From: Verrucomicrobiota bacterium
GTDB taxonomy: Bacteria; Verrucomicrobiota; Kiritimatiellia; RFP12; UBA1067
Direction: 5' to 3'
Assembly: GCA_023269675.1 (NCBI GenBank)
Contig: JAHFSX010000002.1
Span: forward strand, 248,001-312,000
Length of the DNA: 64,000 nt
A program made the translations under genes and the position numbers. The notes under the pieces are model-generated. The model worked only from the letters and a program-made list of their open reading frames with translations, was not told where the DNA came from and searched no databases. This document shows positions 38,743 through 47,641 of this stretch, in pieces (the stretch's first letter is position 1; each line of letters opens with the position of its first letter).

Positions 38743-38768
38743 GCGCGCCTCAAGACGCGGGCGCGCTT
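38743..38768. terminator. Weak hairpin between convergent trpA and the response regulator gene
   Basis: The stem GCGCGCC / GGCGCGC (38743-38749 and 38760-38766) is followed by TTCTT. It overlaps the stop codon of the minus-strand gene. The T-run is short, so this is a tentative call. Confidence 0.35.
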
Positions 38769-39193
38769 CTTAACGCCTCCCAGTCCTGCAGTTTCCGCCC
38801 CGGGTCAAGCGCGCCCTCCACCTGCGCCAGCCACTCCAGGATGTCGCTGGGAGGGAAGGGCTTGGTGAAAAGCTTGCAGCCGAGACCGCGGGCGCGGACC
38901 GCGTCGTGCGCGGACCAGGCTGCGGACATCAGGGCGATGTTTCGGCAATGGCAGCCTTTGCCGCGCGGCTCTTCGACAAAGTCGAGTCCCTTCACGCGGG
39001 GCATGTCGAGGTCGGAGATGATGATGTCGGCGCAGGCCGTATCCGACGCGCACGCGCACCGGCATCTCAAATGCTGCGGACAGAGGCCGGGGTCCGGAAA
39101 AGAAAAGACCTCGTATCCCCGCCGGTCAAACACCAGCCAAAGCATTTGACGGATCAGCGGATCATCATCAAAAATCAGCGCCCGCGGTCGCAT
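38750..39193 (-). CDS. Single-domain response regulator (REC) with Cys-rich insertion
   Basis: 147 residues: only a receiver domain and a short tail, no output domain. The acidic pocket is FDDDP (about residues 8-12), the phosphoacceptor Asp is in IIISDLDMPR (about residue 60), and the conserved Lys is in FTKPF. An insertion after the second strand contains CPQHLRCRCACASDTACAD, and a second pair occurs in KGCHCRN, giving seven Cys. This is unusual for a cytosolic receiver and could bind metal or sense redox state; that is inference. GGGAG precedes the ATG. No histidine kinase is adjacent. Confidence 0.85.
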   Translation of the reverse strand: MRPRALIFDDDPLIRQMLWLVFDRRGYEVFSFPDPGLCPQHLRCRCACASDTACADIIISDLDMPRVKGLDFVEEPRGKGCHCRNIALMSAAWSAHDAVRARGLGCKLFTKPFPPSDILEWLAQVEGALDPGRKLQDWEALRSAPAS

Positions 39194-39213
39194 GGCTTCT
39201 CGCTCCCATGCAA

Positions 39214-39242
39214 ATTATATAGCTGACCCGTCCGACTGACCA
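39214..39242 (-). promoter_or_regulatory. Promoter of the response regulator gene
   Basis: On the minus strand TATAAT (plus positions 39214-39219) is preceded after 17 nt by TGGTCA (39237-39242). The rest of the 240-bp gap to the next gene (39194-39435) shows no other gene; a TTGACT at 39299 lacks a matching -10. Confidence 0.55.
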
Positions 39243-39435
39243 CCCCGATAAACGGACCCCAACCGCCATGAGCACGCCTGTGCCCGCCGGCTGAACTTTT
39301 GACTAAAAAATCGGAAGAGGGATTTTCTTTCGTATCGGGATAGGGCATACTTGATCCCCACATTAAATTCGAAACTTTGAAGTGGAGACCAGCCCCGCCC
39401 TGCGCAAGGATGCGCGGGGCACAGGAGCCCAGGCT

Positions 39436-41973
39436 ATGAAACTGAGATTGCGAGTGACCGTGCTGGGCGTGGCCTGGCTGTGCGCCTCGGCGTACGGCGC
39501 ATCCGAGTGGCTCACGCCGACCGCGCCGGGCGCGGCCTATCCGACAGGCGAGTCCGACCGCCAGTGGGCCTTCCTGTCTTATGACCTGACGCAGCGGCCG
39601 CGGTTCGCGGGCTTCGCGCCGGAGGCCTACTGCGCCGACGCGCTGGTCACCGGTGCCGACCGTGATCCGCTTGACATCCTGTTGCGCCGCACCGCCGCGC
39701 TGCTGGCCGACGTGCGCACCCTGCCCGGCGCGCGCGCGCTCGATGCCGAACAGCGCGAGCTCGAAGTCCTCCGCACCGAGGCGGCCTCCGCCGCACCCGA
39801 AAATGTTGCCGCGCGCCGCGGCCTCTTTGACCGCCTGCTCCCCCTGCGCCGCCGGGTGGCCTTCGCCAATCCCCTGCTCGACTTCAGCGAGCTGCTGTTT
39901 GTCAAGCGCGAGGTGCGCGGCGTGATGGAGCACTGCTGCGACCAGTTCTACGGCCAGCAGCAGCGCTCCGGCGGCGGGCTGTTCGCGCTCTCCGACCCCT
40001 TCGGCGCAAAGCCCGCGTTGCGCGACGTCGTGGCTGACGCGCGCGTCGTCAACGGCCGCATGAAAGACCAGCCGCTGACGTTCGGCACGCGCGCCACACA
40101 AGGCAAGGACGGCGGCTCGCTGCTCTCGCCCGCGGTTTCGTATGACGGCAAAACCATCGCCTTCGCCTACGTCGAAGGCACCGGCTCGCGCCGCCACATC
40201 AGCCACATGAACCACGCGCAGGACGGGCACTGGGAACAAGGTTTCTGCTACCACCTCTTCTCCGTCGGCGCGGACGGGGCGCGGCTCACGCAGCTCACGG
40301 ACGGCACCTTCAACGATTTCCAGCCCTGCTTCACCCCGGCGGGCCGCCTCGCCTTCATCTCCGAGCGGCGCGGCGGCTACCTGCGCTGCGGACGCTTCTG
40401 TCCGACCTTCACGCTCTTCGATCTGGCGCCGGACGGCTCGGACATCCGCTGCCTGAGCTTCCACGAGACCAACGAGTGGTCGCCCTCCGTGACGCACGAC
40501 GGCATGTTGCTCTGGACGCGCTGGGACTACATCGACCGCCACGGCTGCACGGCGCACCACCCGTGGGTCACCACGCCCGACGGGCGCAACCCGCGGCCGG
40601 TCCACGGCAACTACTCGTTCCGTTACAAGCGCGCCGACATGGAGCTCGACACCCGCGCCATCCCCGGCTCGCACCGGCTCGTCGCGACGGCCGCGCCGCA
40701 CCACGGACAGGCCTTCGGCTCGCTGGTCGTGATCGACCCGCGCGTGGCCGACGACGACGCCATGGCTCCGGTCAAGCGGCTCACCCCCGACGCCGGGTTT
40801 CCTGAAAGCCAGAAGGGCTCGCAGACCTACGGCACAGCCTGGCCTCTGAGCGAGAAGTATTTTCTGTGCGCTTACGAGCCGGTCGAGGTCAAAGGCGTCG
40901 CGCAAAAGCACGTCTTCGGCCTTTACCTGCTGGACCAGTTCGGCAACAAGGAGCTGATCTACCGCGACCCCGCGATCGCGTGTCTGAGCCCCGTGCCGCT
41001 GCGCGCGACGCCCGTGCCGCCGGTGATCCCCGAGCAGCGCCAGCGGCTCGAGGCCGGCGCGCGCGGCGAGGCCACCGTGACGGTCGCGGACATCTACAAG
41101 AGCCAGCAGGCGTGGCCCGACGGAACCGTCATCACGGCGCTGCGCGTGTGGCAGATCTACCCGCTCTCCGTGGCCTCGGCGGAGGTGCCTCACAACATCG
41201 GACTCCAGCTCCCCGAAGGCTTCGACTCCATCAATCTCGCGCGCGTGGTGCTCGGCACGGTTCCGGTGGAAAAGGACGGCAGCGCGCATTTCCGCGTGCC
41301 GGCCGGGGTCGAGGTCTTCTTCCAGGCGCTCGACGCCAACGGCTGCGCGGTGCAGTCCATGCGTTCCGCCACGGCCCTCATGCCGGGCGAGCGGATGTCG
41401 TGCCAGGGCTGCCACGAGCCCAAGTCGAGCGCGCCGGAACGCGCGCCCGCGGCCACGCCGCTGGCCATGCGTCGCGCGCCGTCTGTCCCGCTCGCGGGTC
41501 CCGAGGGCTCCAACCCCTTCAGCTACCCGCGGCTGGTCCAGCCGGTGCTGGACCAGCGCTGCGTCGCCTGCCACGCGGAGAAGATCAAGGCCGCGCAGGC
41601 CGGACAGAAATCGCCGCCGCGTCTGGACCGCGAGGTGCAGGCGTTGCCGGTGAAGGGCTGGATGAACAAGAGCACCCGCTATTACGCCTCCTACCTGAGC
41701 CTCGCCGAGCCCTACGGCTTCACCAGCTACGGGTCGGACAGCGACTGGAACTCGCCCAAGTTCTACCGCACCACGCCCGGCGAATTCGGCGCCCGCGCCT
41801 CCAAACTCTACGCCATGCTCCAGAAGGGCCACCACGACGTGAAGCTCACCGCCGACGAGATGGCCCGGATCGTCACCTGGCTGGACTCGGTCTGCCAGTT
41901 CTACGGGGTGTACGAGAAAGCGGGCGGCGAAGCCCAGCTCGCGGGCGGACTCGCCCAGCCCACGCTACAATAG
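39436..41973 (+). CDS. HzsA-related secreted di-heme cytochrome protein with beta-propeller region
   Basis: 845 residues from ATG 39436; AGGAG ends 8 nt upstream. The signal peptide is core VTVLGVAWLCASAYG. About residues 200-480 have TolB/WD40-like propeller strands (LLSPAVSYDGKTIAFAYV, HLFSVGADGARLTQLTDG, LTPAGRLAFISERRGG). About 490-700 resemble the middle domain of hydrazine synthase alpha-like proteins (VPVEKDGSAHFRVPAGVEVFFQ). Two c-type heme sites follow: CQGCH at 656-660 and CVACH at 709-713. Such proteins occur widely in PVC bacteria without anammox, so hydrazine synthesis is not implied. A periplasmic electron-transfer or oxidoreductase role is inferred. It stands alone; panB follows after a promoter. 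Confidence 0.8.
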   Translation: MKLRLRVTVLGVAWLCASAYGASEWLTPTAPGAAYPTGESDRQWAFLSYDLTQRPRFAGFAPEAYCADALVTGADRDPLDILLRRTAALLADVRTLPGARALDAEQRELEVLRTEAASAAPENVAARRGLFDRLLPLRRRVAFANPLLDFSELLFVKREVRGVMEHCCDQFYGQQQRSGGGLFALSDPFGAKPALRDVVADARVVNGRMKDQPLTFGTRATQGKDGGSLLSPAVSYDGKTIAFAYVEGTGSRRHISHMNHAQDGHWEQGFCYHLFSVGADGARLTQLTDGTFNDFQPCFTPAGRLAFISERRGGYLRCGRFCPTFTLFDLAPDGSDIRCLSFHETNEWSPSVTHDGMLLWTRWDYIDRHGCTAHHPWVTTPDGRNPRPVHGNYSFRYKRADMELDTRAIPGSHRLVATAAPHHGQAFGSLVVIDPRVADDDAMAPVKRLTPDAGFPESQKGSQTYGTAWPLSEKYFLCAYEPVEVKGVAQKHVFGLYLLDQFGNKELIYRDPAIACLSPVPLRATPVPPVIPEQRQRLEAGARGEATVTVADIYKSQQAWPDGTVITALRVWQIYPLSVASAEVPHNIGLQLPEGFDSINLARVVLGTVPVEKDGSAHFRVPAGVEVFFQALDANGCAVQSMRSATALMPGERMSCQGCHEPKSSAPERAPAATPLAMRRAPSVPLAGPEGSNPFSYPRLVQPVLDQRCVACHAEKIKAAQAGQKSPPRLDREVQALPVKGWMNKSTRYYASYLSLAEPYGFTSYGSDSDWNSPKFYRTTPGEFGARASKLYAMLQKGHHDVKLTADEMARIVTWLDSVCQFYGVYEKAGGEAQLAGGLAQPTLQ

Positions 41974-42020
41974 CGCGGCGATGAACGAGCCGGGCACTGA
42001 CAAATACCTGCTTTCGCAGG

Positions 42021-42048
42021 TTGCCCATAGCACGGATTGTGCTAAAAT
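42021..42048 (+). promoter_or_regulatory. Promoter before panB
   Basis: TTGCCC at 42021-42026, 16 nt, then an extended -10 TGCTAAAAT with TAAAAT at 42043-42048. A start about 7 nt after the -10 falls at the panB ATG (42056), so the message may be leaderless. Confidence 0.5.
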
Positions 42049-42055
42049 GGGCAAC

Positions 42056-42874
42056 ATGAAATTGTGGAATGTGGCCAAGATCAAGGCCTCGAAAGGTGTT
42101 TGCCGAATCCCGTGTGTGACGGTTTACGACACCGCGTTCGCGCGCCTGGCCGATGCCGCCGGCATCCCGCTGCTGCTGGTCGGCGATTCGCTCGGAATGG
42201 CGGTTCTCGGATACGCCTCGACGCTGCCGGTCACCCTGGAGCAGATGCTGCACCACACCGCCGCCGTGGTGCGCGGCACCGCCGACGCGCTGGTGGTCGC
42301 CGACATGCCCTTCCTCACCTATCAGATCTCCGTTCCCGAGGCCCTGCGCAACGCCGGCCGCTTCCTGCAGGAGGCCGGGGCGGACGCGGTGAAGATCGAG
42401 GGCGGCGCCTTCCGCGCCGAGCTCGTCCGGACGCTCACGCAGAACGGCATCCCGGTCCTGGGCCACATCGGCCTGACGCCGCAGTCGGTCAACGTGTTCG
42501 GCGGGTTCAAGGTGCAGGGCCGCACCCGCGAGGCGGGCGAGCAGCTCGTGGCCGACGCCGTGGCGCTGGCGCAGGCCGGCGCCTTCGCGATCGTGCTCGA
42601 GTGCGTGCCGCCGGACATCGCCGCCGCCGTGACGGCCGCCTCGCCCGTGCCGGTCATCGGCATCGGGGCGGGACCGGTCTGCGACGGCCAGGTCCTCGTG
42701 ATGCACGACCTGCTGGGGCTCTCCGCGGGCAAGCCGCCCAGGTTCGTGAAGCCCTACGCCGCCCTGGCGGAGACCGTCCGCGACGCATTCCGCGCCTACG
42801 CGTCCGAGGTGCAGGCCGGCAGCTTTCCCGCACCGGAGCACTGTTACCCGCCGTCCGAATCCTCCGTGCAGTAA
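42056..42874 (+). CDS. panB: 3-methyl-2-oxobutanoate hydroxymethyltransferase
   Basis: Makes ketopantoate from alpha-ketoisovalerate and methylene-THF, the first committed step to pantothenate and CoA. 272 residues from ATG 42056; the in-frame ATG at 42047 overlaps the -10 element. The barrel motifs are TVYDTAFARLADAAG, LLVGDSLGMAVLG, LVVADMPFLTYQ, VKIEGG, VLGHIGLTPQSVNVFGGFKVQG, VLECVP and IGIGAG. It lies 20 bp before a ketosynthase homologue and a PPTase fusion. The PPTase uses CoA, so the grouping is functionally coherent. Confidence 0.94.
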   Translation: MKLWNVAKIKASKGVCRIPCVTVYDTAFARLADAAGIPLLLVGDSLGMAVLGYASTLPVTLEQMLHHTAAVVRGTADALVVADMPFLTYQISVPEALRNAGRFLQEAGADAVKIEGGAFRAELVRTLTQNGIPVLGHIGLTPQSVNVFGGFKVQGRTREAGEQLVADAVALAQAGAFAIVLECVPPDIAAAVTAASPVPVIGIGAGPVCDGQVLVMHDLLGLSAGKPPRFVKPYAALAETVRDAFRAYASEVQAGSFPAPEHCYPPSESSVQ

Positions 42875-42894
42875 CCTTCAGACCAACCGACCGC

Positions 42895-44313
42895 ATGTCA
42901 CTCTCCCGAACATCACGCGAAGATATCGTCATCACCGGCATGTCCTGCCGCTTTGCGGAGTCGCCGAACCTGGCGGCCTTCTGGCGGAACATCATGCAGC
43001 GCAAGACGCTGTTCAGCCCCCTGAACGGCGGCGCGCAGGGCGACGGCGCGACGCCGCGCAAAAACCTCTTCGACCGCCCCAGCCCCGCGTATGGCGGGCA
43101 GCTCCACGACCTCTACGCCTGCAACCCCGCCGACCAGTATTTCCCGCGCAAGCTGAACGCCGGCGAGAATCAGGACGTGTTCTTCACGGTGCAGCTCGCC
43201 ATCGACGCGCTGCGCGACAGCGGCAGCTCCATCAACAGCCTGCCGACCGACCGCATCTCGTTGCGCCTCGGCTACGCGCCGCCCTTCAACCCCGCCTCGA
43301 TCAACTGGCTGCAGCACACCTTCTTCATCGATCAGACGCTCGACATCATCCAGAAGTTTTTCCCCGGCGCCGGGCCGGAGCAGATCGAGGAGGTCCGCGC
43401 GCAGCTCAGCACCTCGCTGCCCGAGCCCAACCCCTACGCCTTCATCTCCGCGCTGGGGTGCGTCGTCTCCTCGTGGACCGCGCACCTGCTCGGCTTCGCG
43501 GGGCCCGCGTTCGTCGTGGACGCGGGCGGCGCCTCCGCGCACCAGGCCATGCAGGGCGCGATGGACGACCTGCTCTCGCGGCGCTCGGACATCGCGCTGG
43601 CGGGCGCGGTCCAGCCGCCGCTCAACCGCGCGATCCTGCAGGGGCTCGCGGGGGCGATCACCTTCTCGCGCGCCAAAACGCTGCAGCCCTTCAGCCGCGA
43701 CGCGGACGGGACCCTGCCCGGCGAGGGCGGCGCGATGTTCGTGCTCAAGCGGCTCAAGGACGCGCTGCGCCAGGGTGACCGCATCTACGCCATCGTGCGC
43801 AGCACCGGGATCGCGGCGGCCTCGATCGACCAGCACCAGCGCATCCCGACGCCGGAGCGCCTGACGCGTGCCATCAGCCGGGCCATGCACGCCGCCGAGG
43901 TCGCCCCCGGCTCGATCCAGCTCATCGAGGCGCACGGTTCGGGCGTGCCGCACTCCGACCAGACCGAGCTGCAGGTCATCCACGAGATCTACGGGGAGCG
44001 CAAGCCCGGCCAGCCGCTCGTCGGCGTGGGCTCGGTCAAGGGGAACATCGGGCACACGCTCTGGGCCTCGGGCGCGGCCGGCATCCTCAAGGCCGCCCTC
44101 GCCATCCACCACCGGGTGCTCGCGCCCAACGCGCCGGTGGAGAAGCCCCACCTGAAGATCATGTCGGCCAAATCCCCCATCTACCTGCTGACCGACGCGC
44201 GCCCCTGGATCCGCGGCGCCAAAAAGAGTCCCCGCCGCGCCTGCGTCTCGGCCATCGACTTCACCGGCACCTGCGCGGCCGCCATTCTCGAAGAGTACCC
44301 GGAGGATTCATGA
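42895..44313 (+). CDS. Ketosynthase-like protein lacking the active-site Cys
   Basis: A 472-residue thiolase-fold KS homologue of the type I PKS class. Both catalytic His regions are present: EAHGSG (His347) and KGNIGHT (His387). The nucleophile motif, normally VDTACSSSL, reads VDAGGASAH at 208-216, placing Gly at residue 212 in place of Cys. The N-terminus has DIVITGMSCRFA, as in bimodular KS proteins. Without Cys it cannot form the acyl-enzyme for normal condensation. A decarboxylase, structural or binding role is possible. The KSQ type has Gln here, so this is different. Its stop overlaps the next ATG (ATGA), so the two products are probably made in step. No ACP or ketoreductase gene is nearby. 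Confidence 0.85.
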   Translation: MSLSRTSREDIVITGMSCRFAESPNLAAFWRNIMQRKTLFSPLNGGAQGDGATPRKNLFDRPSPAYGGQLHDLYACNPADQYFPRKLNAGENQDVFFTVQLAIDALRDSGSSINSLPTDRISLRLGYAPPFNPASINWLQHTFFIDQTLDIIQKFFPGAGPEQIEEVRAQLSTSLPEPNPYAFISALGCVVSSWTAHLLGFAGPAFVVDAGGASAHQAMQGAMDDLLSRRSDIALAGAVQPPLNRAILQGLAGAITFSRAKTLQPFSRDADGTLPGEGGAMFVLKRLKDALRQGDRIYAIVRSTGIAAASIDQHQRIPTPERLTRAISRAMHAAEVAPGSIQLIEAHGSGVPHSDQTELQVIHEIYGERKPGQPLVGVGSVKGNIGHTLWASGAAGILKAALAIHHRVLAPNAPVEKPHLKIMSAKSPIYLLTDARPWIRGAKKSPRRACVSAIDFTGTCAAAILEEYPEDS

Positions 44314-47300
44314 GCGGCCACCTCCATCTGTACGATCCGTTCGACAGCGAGCTGTGCCTGATCGGCGCGGCCAACGACACCGCGCTGGCCGACGAGGTCA
44401 AGCGCGTGATCCACTTTCTCGAGCACGCGCCGGACGTGCTGCTGCAGGACGTCGCCTACACCTGCGCGCGCTCCGCCCGCCAGATGCCCTCGGTCATCGC
44501 CGTCGTGGCCTCCACGGTCGCCGACCTGCGCGACCGCCTTACGCTGGCCCACAAGAAGCTCGTCGACAACGCCGGCCGCATCCGCGACAAGAGCGGCACC
44601 TACTTCTTCCGCGACCGGCTCTGCCCCCGCGGGCGCATCGCATTCCTCTTTCCCGGCGCGGTCTCGTTCTACCCCGACATGCTGCGCGACCTCTGCCTGG
44701 TGTTCGGCGAATGCCGCAGCGCGTTCGACGAGCTGGAAGAGGCGCTGCAGACCGAAGAGACCCAGGACTTCTCGCCCTCCGACTACGTCTTCCCCCCCGC
44801 GGCCTGCTACCGCAATGACTCGGAGGCCTTTGCCGCCCACGCCTTCTCGGAGTCGTTCATCGCGGTGCACGCCGCCAACACCGCGCTCTACCGCCTGTTC
44901 GAGCGCATGGGCGTCAACCCCGGCGGGCTCGTCGGCTTCAGCGGCGGCGATTTCGCGGCGCTCGATGTGGCCGGCGTCTACGGGAACCTCACGCGCAACA
45001 AGCGCATCCTCTTCATGCGCGAAGGGTACCAGATGCTCAACCGCCTCGTGGACCGCGAGGACCTGCCCGTCTGCACCATGCTCTCGGTAATCGACGCCCC
45101 GCGCGACCTGATCGACACGCTGCTCGAGCGCTATCCCGGGCGCATGGCCCTCGCGTTCTTCCACAGCCCGCGCCAGCAGTCCGTCGCGCTCTCCCCCGAG
45201 ATCGCACAGGAGGTGGCCGAGGCCTTCCATCAGGCCGGCGCCAAGACCATGACCGTGCCCATGGACCGGCCCTTCAACACCCCTTGGTGCTCGAAGGCCC
45301 TGCCGTCCATCAAGCAGTTCCTCTCGCACTGGGTGCGGCACGTGCCCAAGATCCCGGTCTACTCCTGCGCCACCGCCGCCCGCCTGCCGTCGCAGCCCCG
45401 CAGCATCCTGAACCTCACGGCGGACCAGTGGTCTTCGCCGATCCTGTTCGACGCCACCATCCGGCAGATGTACGAGGACGGCTTCCGCATCTTCATCGAG
45501 CTCGGCGCGCGCGGCAACATGACCAACGCGATCGACGAGACCCTCAAAAGCCAGCCGCACCAGGCCGTCGCCGTCAACCGCATCCACCGTTCGGGGCTGG
45601 TCCAGCTCCACCACGCCCTCGGCATGCTCGCCGCGCAGGGCGTGCAGCTCGACCTCTCCATGCTTCACCGCCAGCGCCGCCAGCGGGTGCTCGATCTCGA
45701 CAAGCCGCTGTCCGTCACGGTCCGCTCGGAGAACACGCTGCGGCTCTCGGCCCTGCTGCCGGCCATCACGCTCTTCGCCCCCTCCGGCGAACTGCTCTCG
45801 GCGGCCCGCACGGCCCAGGAGCAGACGAAGAAGGCGCTGCCGGTCATCAGCGACAAGCGCCGGATCGATTTCGGCGCGGACTTCCCCCTGCTGGCCAGCG
45901 CGGACATCCTCGATGAGCAGCCCGGCCTGGTCCTGGAGATCGCCAAGGTGGTCACGCTCGAGGATTACCCCTTCCTGCGCGACTACGCCCTCGGCACGTC
46001 GCAGCTGTCATACGCGGACCCGAACCTCAAGGGGCTCACCATCCTCTCGCTGATCACCGGCCTGGAGATGATGTCCGAAGCCGCCCGCAAACTCGTGCCC
46101 CGCCGCCGCGTCGCGCAGGTGGACAACCTGCGCTCCCAACGCTGGGTCGGCTTCGAGCGCGGAGCGGTGCGCATCATCATCCGCGCCGAACGCATCTCCT
46201 GGCCGGACGCGCAGTACGCCGCCGTCAAGGTCCAGCTCCGCGACGACTCGCCCAACAGCGCCTACACCTGGCCGATCATCGAGGCGACGATCCTGCTCAC
46301 CACGACCGGCACCGTCAACCATCCGATCCAGCCGCCGCCGCTCACCAATCCGCGTCCCGTCAACTGGTCGGGGCACGACATCTATCCCGACCGCCTTTTC
46401 CACGGCGCCAGCCTGCACTGCATCAAGCACGTCGACCTGTGGAGCGAGGAGGGCATCGACTTCGAACTCGAGGTCCCCAGCCGCGCCGATGCCGTCCGCT
46501 ACACGCGCATCCCGCTCTTCTCCATCTGGCCGATGCTGATGGACGGCATCGTCTCAAGCTTCTCGCTCTGGCGTTCGCACGAGAAGTTCGCCGGCGCCAT
46601 CTCCATCCCTTTCCGCGCGCGCCGCATCATCTTCTACGCCTCGAGTTTCGCCGAAGGCGCGCGCCTGCGCGGCTACCTGCGCCTGACCTCGGTCACGCCG
46701 CGCTCCCATTCGGTCGACATCCAGATCTCCGACGGGAACGGCAACCTGCTGATCCACCTCAAGGGCTGGGAGGAGCTCTGCGAGCGCGTGCCGACCGATT
46801 ACCACCAGTTCATCCTGCACCCCTCGGAGAAGTTCCTCACCCAGGAGCTGCCGCTGGCCTTGCTGGGCAACCCGACCTCGCCGGTGGCCGCCTGCGTGGT
46901 GACCGACGTGCCGTTCAAGCTTTTCGAGAACAACCAGGAGATCTGGCTCAAGACCCTCGCGTACGTCCTGCTCGCGCCCGCCGAACGCGAGGAGTGGATG
47001 GAGATGCAGGGCGCGACCAGCCGCCGCGTGGAGTGGCTCTTCGGCCGCGCCGCCGCCAAGGAGTCGGTGCGCCGCTTCCTGCAGAAATTTCACCAGGCGC
47101 GCTGGACCGCCGCCGACATCCCGATCTGGGCCGACGACTCCGGCAAGCCCCACCCGCTGGGCCCGTGGCGCGAGCACACCGCCGCCAACATCGACCTGTC
47201 GATCGCCCACACCTCGAAGCTGATCGTGGCGGCCGTCGCGGTCAACGCCCGCATCGGCATCGACATCGAAGCCATCGGCCGCGACCTCAGCGAGGACTTC

Positions 47301-47618
47301 ACCCGGGGGGTCTTCACGCACGAGGAGCTGGAGCTCGCCGCCAAAACCGGCGAGGCCCCGATCGCGATGCTGCGCTTCTGGTGCGCCAAGGAGGCCATCT
47401 CCAAGGCGCTGGGCACCGGCATCCGCTACAGCCCGAAAGATCTCCAGATCGTCGCCGTGGACAGCCTCACGGGCGTGGTCCAGATCGAGCTGACCGGCCA
47501 GTGGCTGGAGGTCTTCAAGCACATGCGCGGGCGCAAAAACGTCATCTACACCTCCCCCTACGCGGGACACGTTTTCGCCTCCTGCATGCTCCCCGCCTCG
47601 CTCTTCGAAGGCGACTGA
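44310..47618 (+). CDS. AT-like / PKS dehydratase-like / phosphopantetheinyl transferase fusion, 1102 aa
   Basis: GGAGG lies 4 nt before ATG 44310. Domain 1 (about 108-430) is acyltransferase-like: IAFLFPGAVSFYPDM, then GFSGGD with Ser211, where the usual GHSxG His is Phe210. The second catalytic His region, normally AFHS, reads PFNTP with Asn323. FIELGARGNMTNAI is near 395. Domain 2 (about 535-800) is a double hot-dog dehydratase: the LxDH motif reads FLRDYALG (Tyr559 for His), while LFHGASLH and PMLMDG keep the second-half Asp745. Domain 3 (about 900-1095) is an Sfp-type PPTase with WLFGRAAAKESV, GIDIE (Asp985, Glu987) and WCAKEA (Lys1027, Glu1028), apparently intact. There is no ACP, KR or TE. 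PfaB/PfaC-like or glycolipid synthases are the nearest analogues I can name. Confidence 0.82.
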   Translation: MSGHLHLYDPFDSELCLIGAANDTALADEVKRVIHFLEHAPDVLLQDVAYTCARSARQMPSVIAVVASTVADLRDRLTLAHKKLVDNAGRIRDKSGTYFFRDRLCPRGRIAFLFPGAVSFYPDMLRDLCLVFGECRSAFDELEEALQTEETQDFSPSDYVFPPAACYRNDSEAFAAHAFSESFIAVHAANTALYRLFERMGVNPGGLVGFSGGDFAALDVAGVYGNLTRNKRILFMREGYQMLNRLVDREDLPVCTMLSVIDAPRDLIDTLLERYPGRMALAFFHSPRQQSVALSPEIAQEVAEAFHQAGAKTMTVPMDRPFNTPWCSKALPSIKQFLSHWVRHVPKIPVYSCATAARLPSQPRSILNLTADQWSSPILFDATIRQMYEDGFRIFIELGARGNMTNAIDETLKSQPHQAVAVNRIHRSGLVQLHHALGMLAAQGVQLDLSMLHRQRRQRVLDLDKPLSVTVRSENTLRLSALLPAITLFAPSGELLSAARTAQEQTKKALPVISDKRRIDFGADFPLLASADILDEQPGLVLEIAKVVTLEDYPFLRDYALGTSQLSYADPNLKGLTILSLITGLEMMSEAARKLVPRRRVAQVDNLRSQRWVGFERGAVRIIIRAERISWPDAQYAAVKVQLRDDSPNSAYTWPIIEATILLTTTGTVNHPIQPPPLTNPRPVNWSGHDIYPDRLFHGASLHCIKHVDLWSEEGIDFELEVPSRADAVRYTRIPLFSIWPMLMDGIVSSFSLWRSHEKFAGAISIPFRARRIIFYASSFAEGARLRGYLRLTSVTPRSHSVDIQISDGNGNLLIHLKGWEELCERVPTDYHQFILHPSEKFLTQELPLALLGNPTSPVAACVVTDVPFKLFENNQEIWLKTLAYVLLAPAEREEWMEMQGATSRRVEWLFGRAAAKESVRRFLQKFHQARWTAADIPIWADDSGKPHPLGPWREHTAANIDLSIAHTSKLIVAAVAVNARIGIDIEAIGRDLSEDFTRGVFTHEELELAAKTGEAPIAMLRFWCAKEAISKALGTGIRYSPKDLQIVAVDSLTGVVQIELTGQWLEVFKHMRGRKNVIYTSPYAGHVFASCMLPASLFEGD

Positions 47619-47641
47619 CGAGAGGGGCGCTCAGCCCCCCT

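Noticed and set aside
39382..39435. Longer N-terminus for the HzsA-related protein starting METSPALRKD
   Set aside because: The ATG at 39436 has a good SD and begins a proper signal peptide; the extension would bury it.
39175..41835. Minus-strand open frame of 886 codons opposite the HzsA-related gene
   Set aside because: The plus strand carries heme sites and a signal peptide. The minus frame has no recognisable domain and overlaps the response regulator promoter.
39436..41973. Hydrazine synthesis (anammox) capability
   Set aside because: Only an HzsA-related protein is present. HzsB/C partners are absent and such paralogues are common in non-anammox PVC bacteria.
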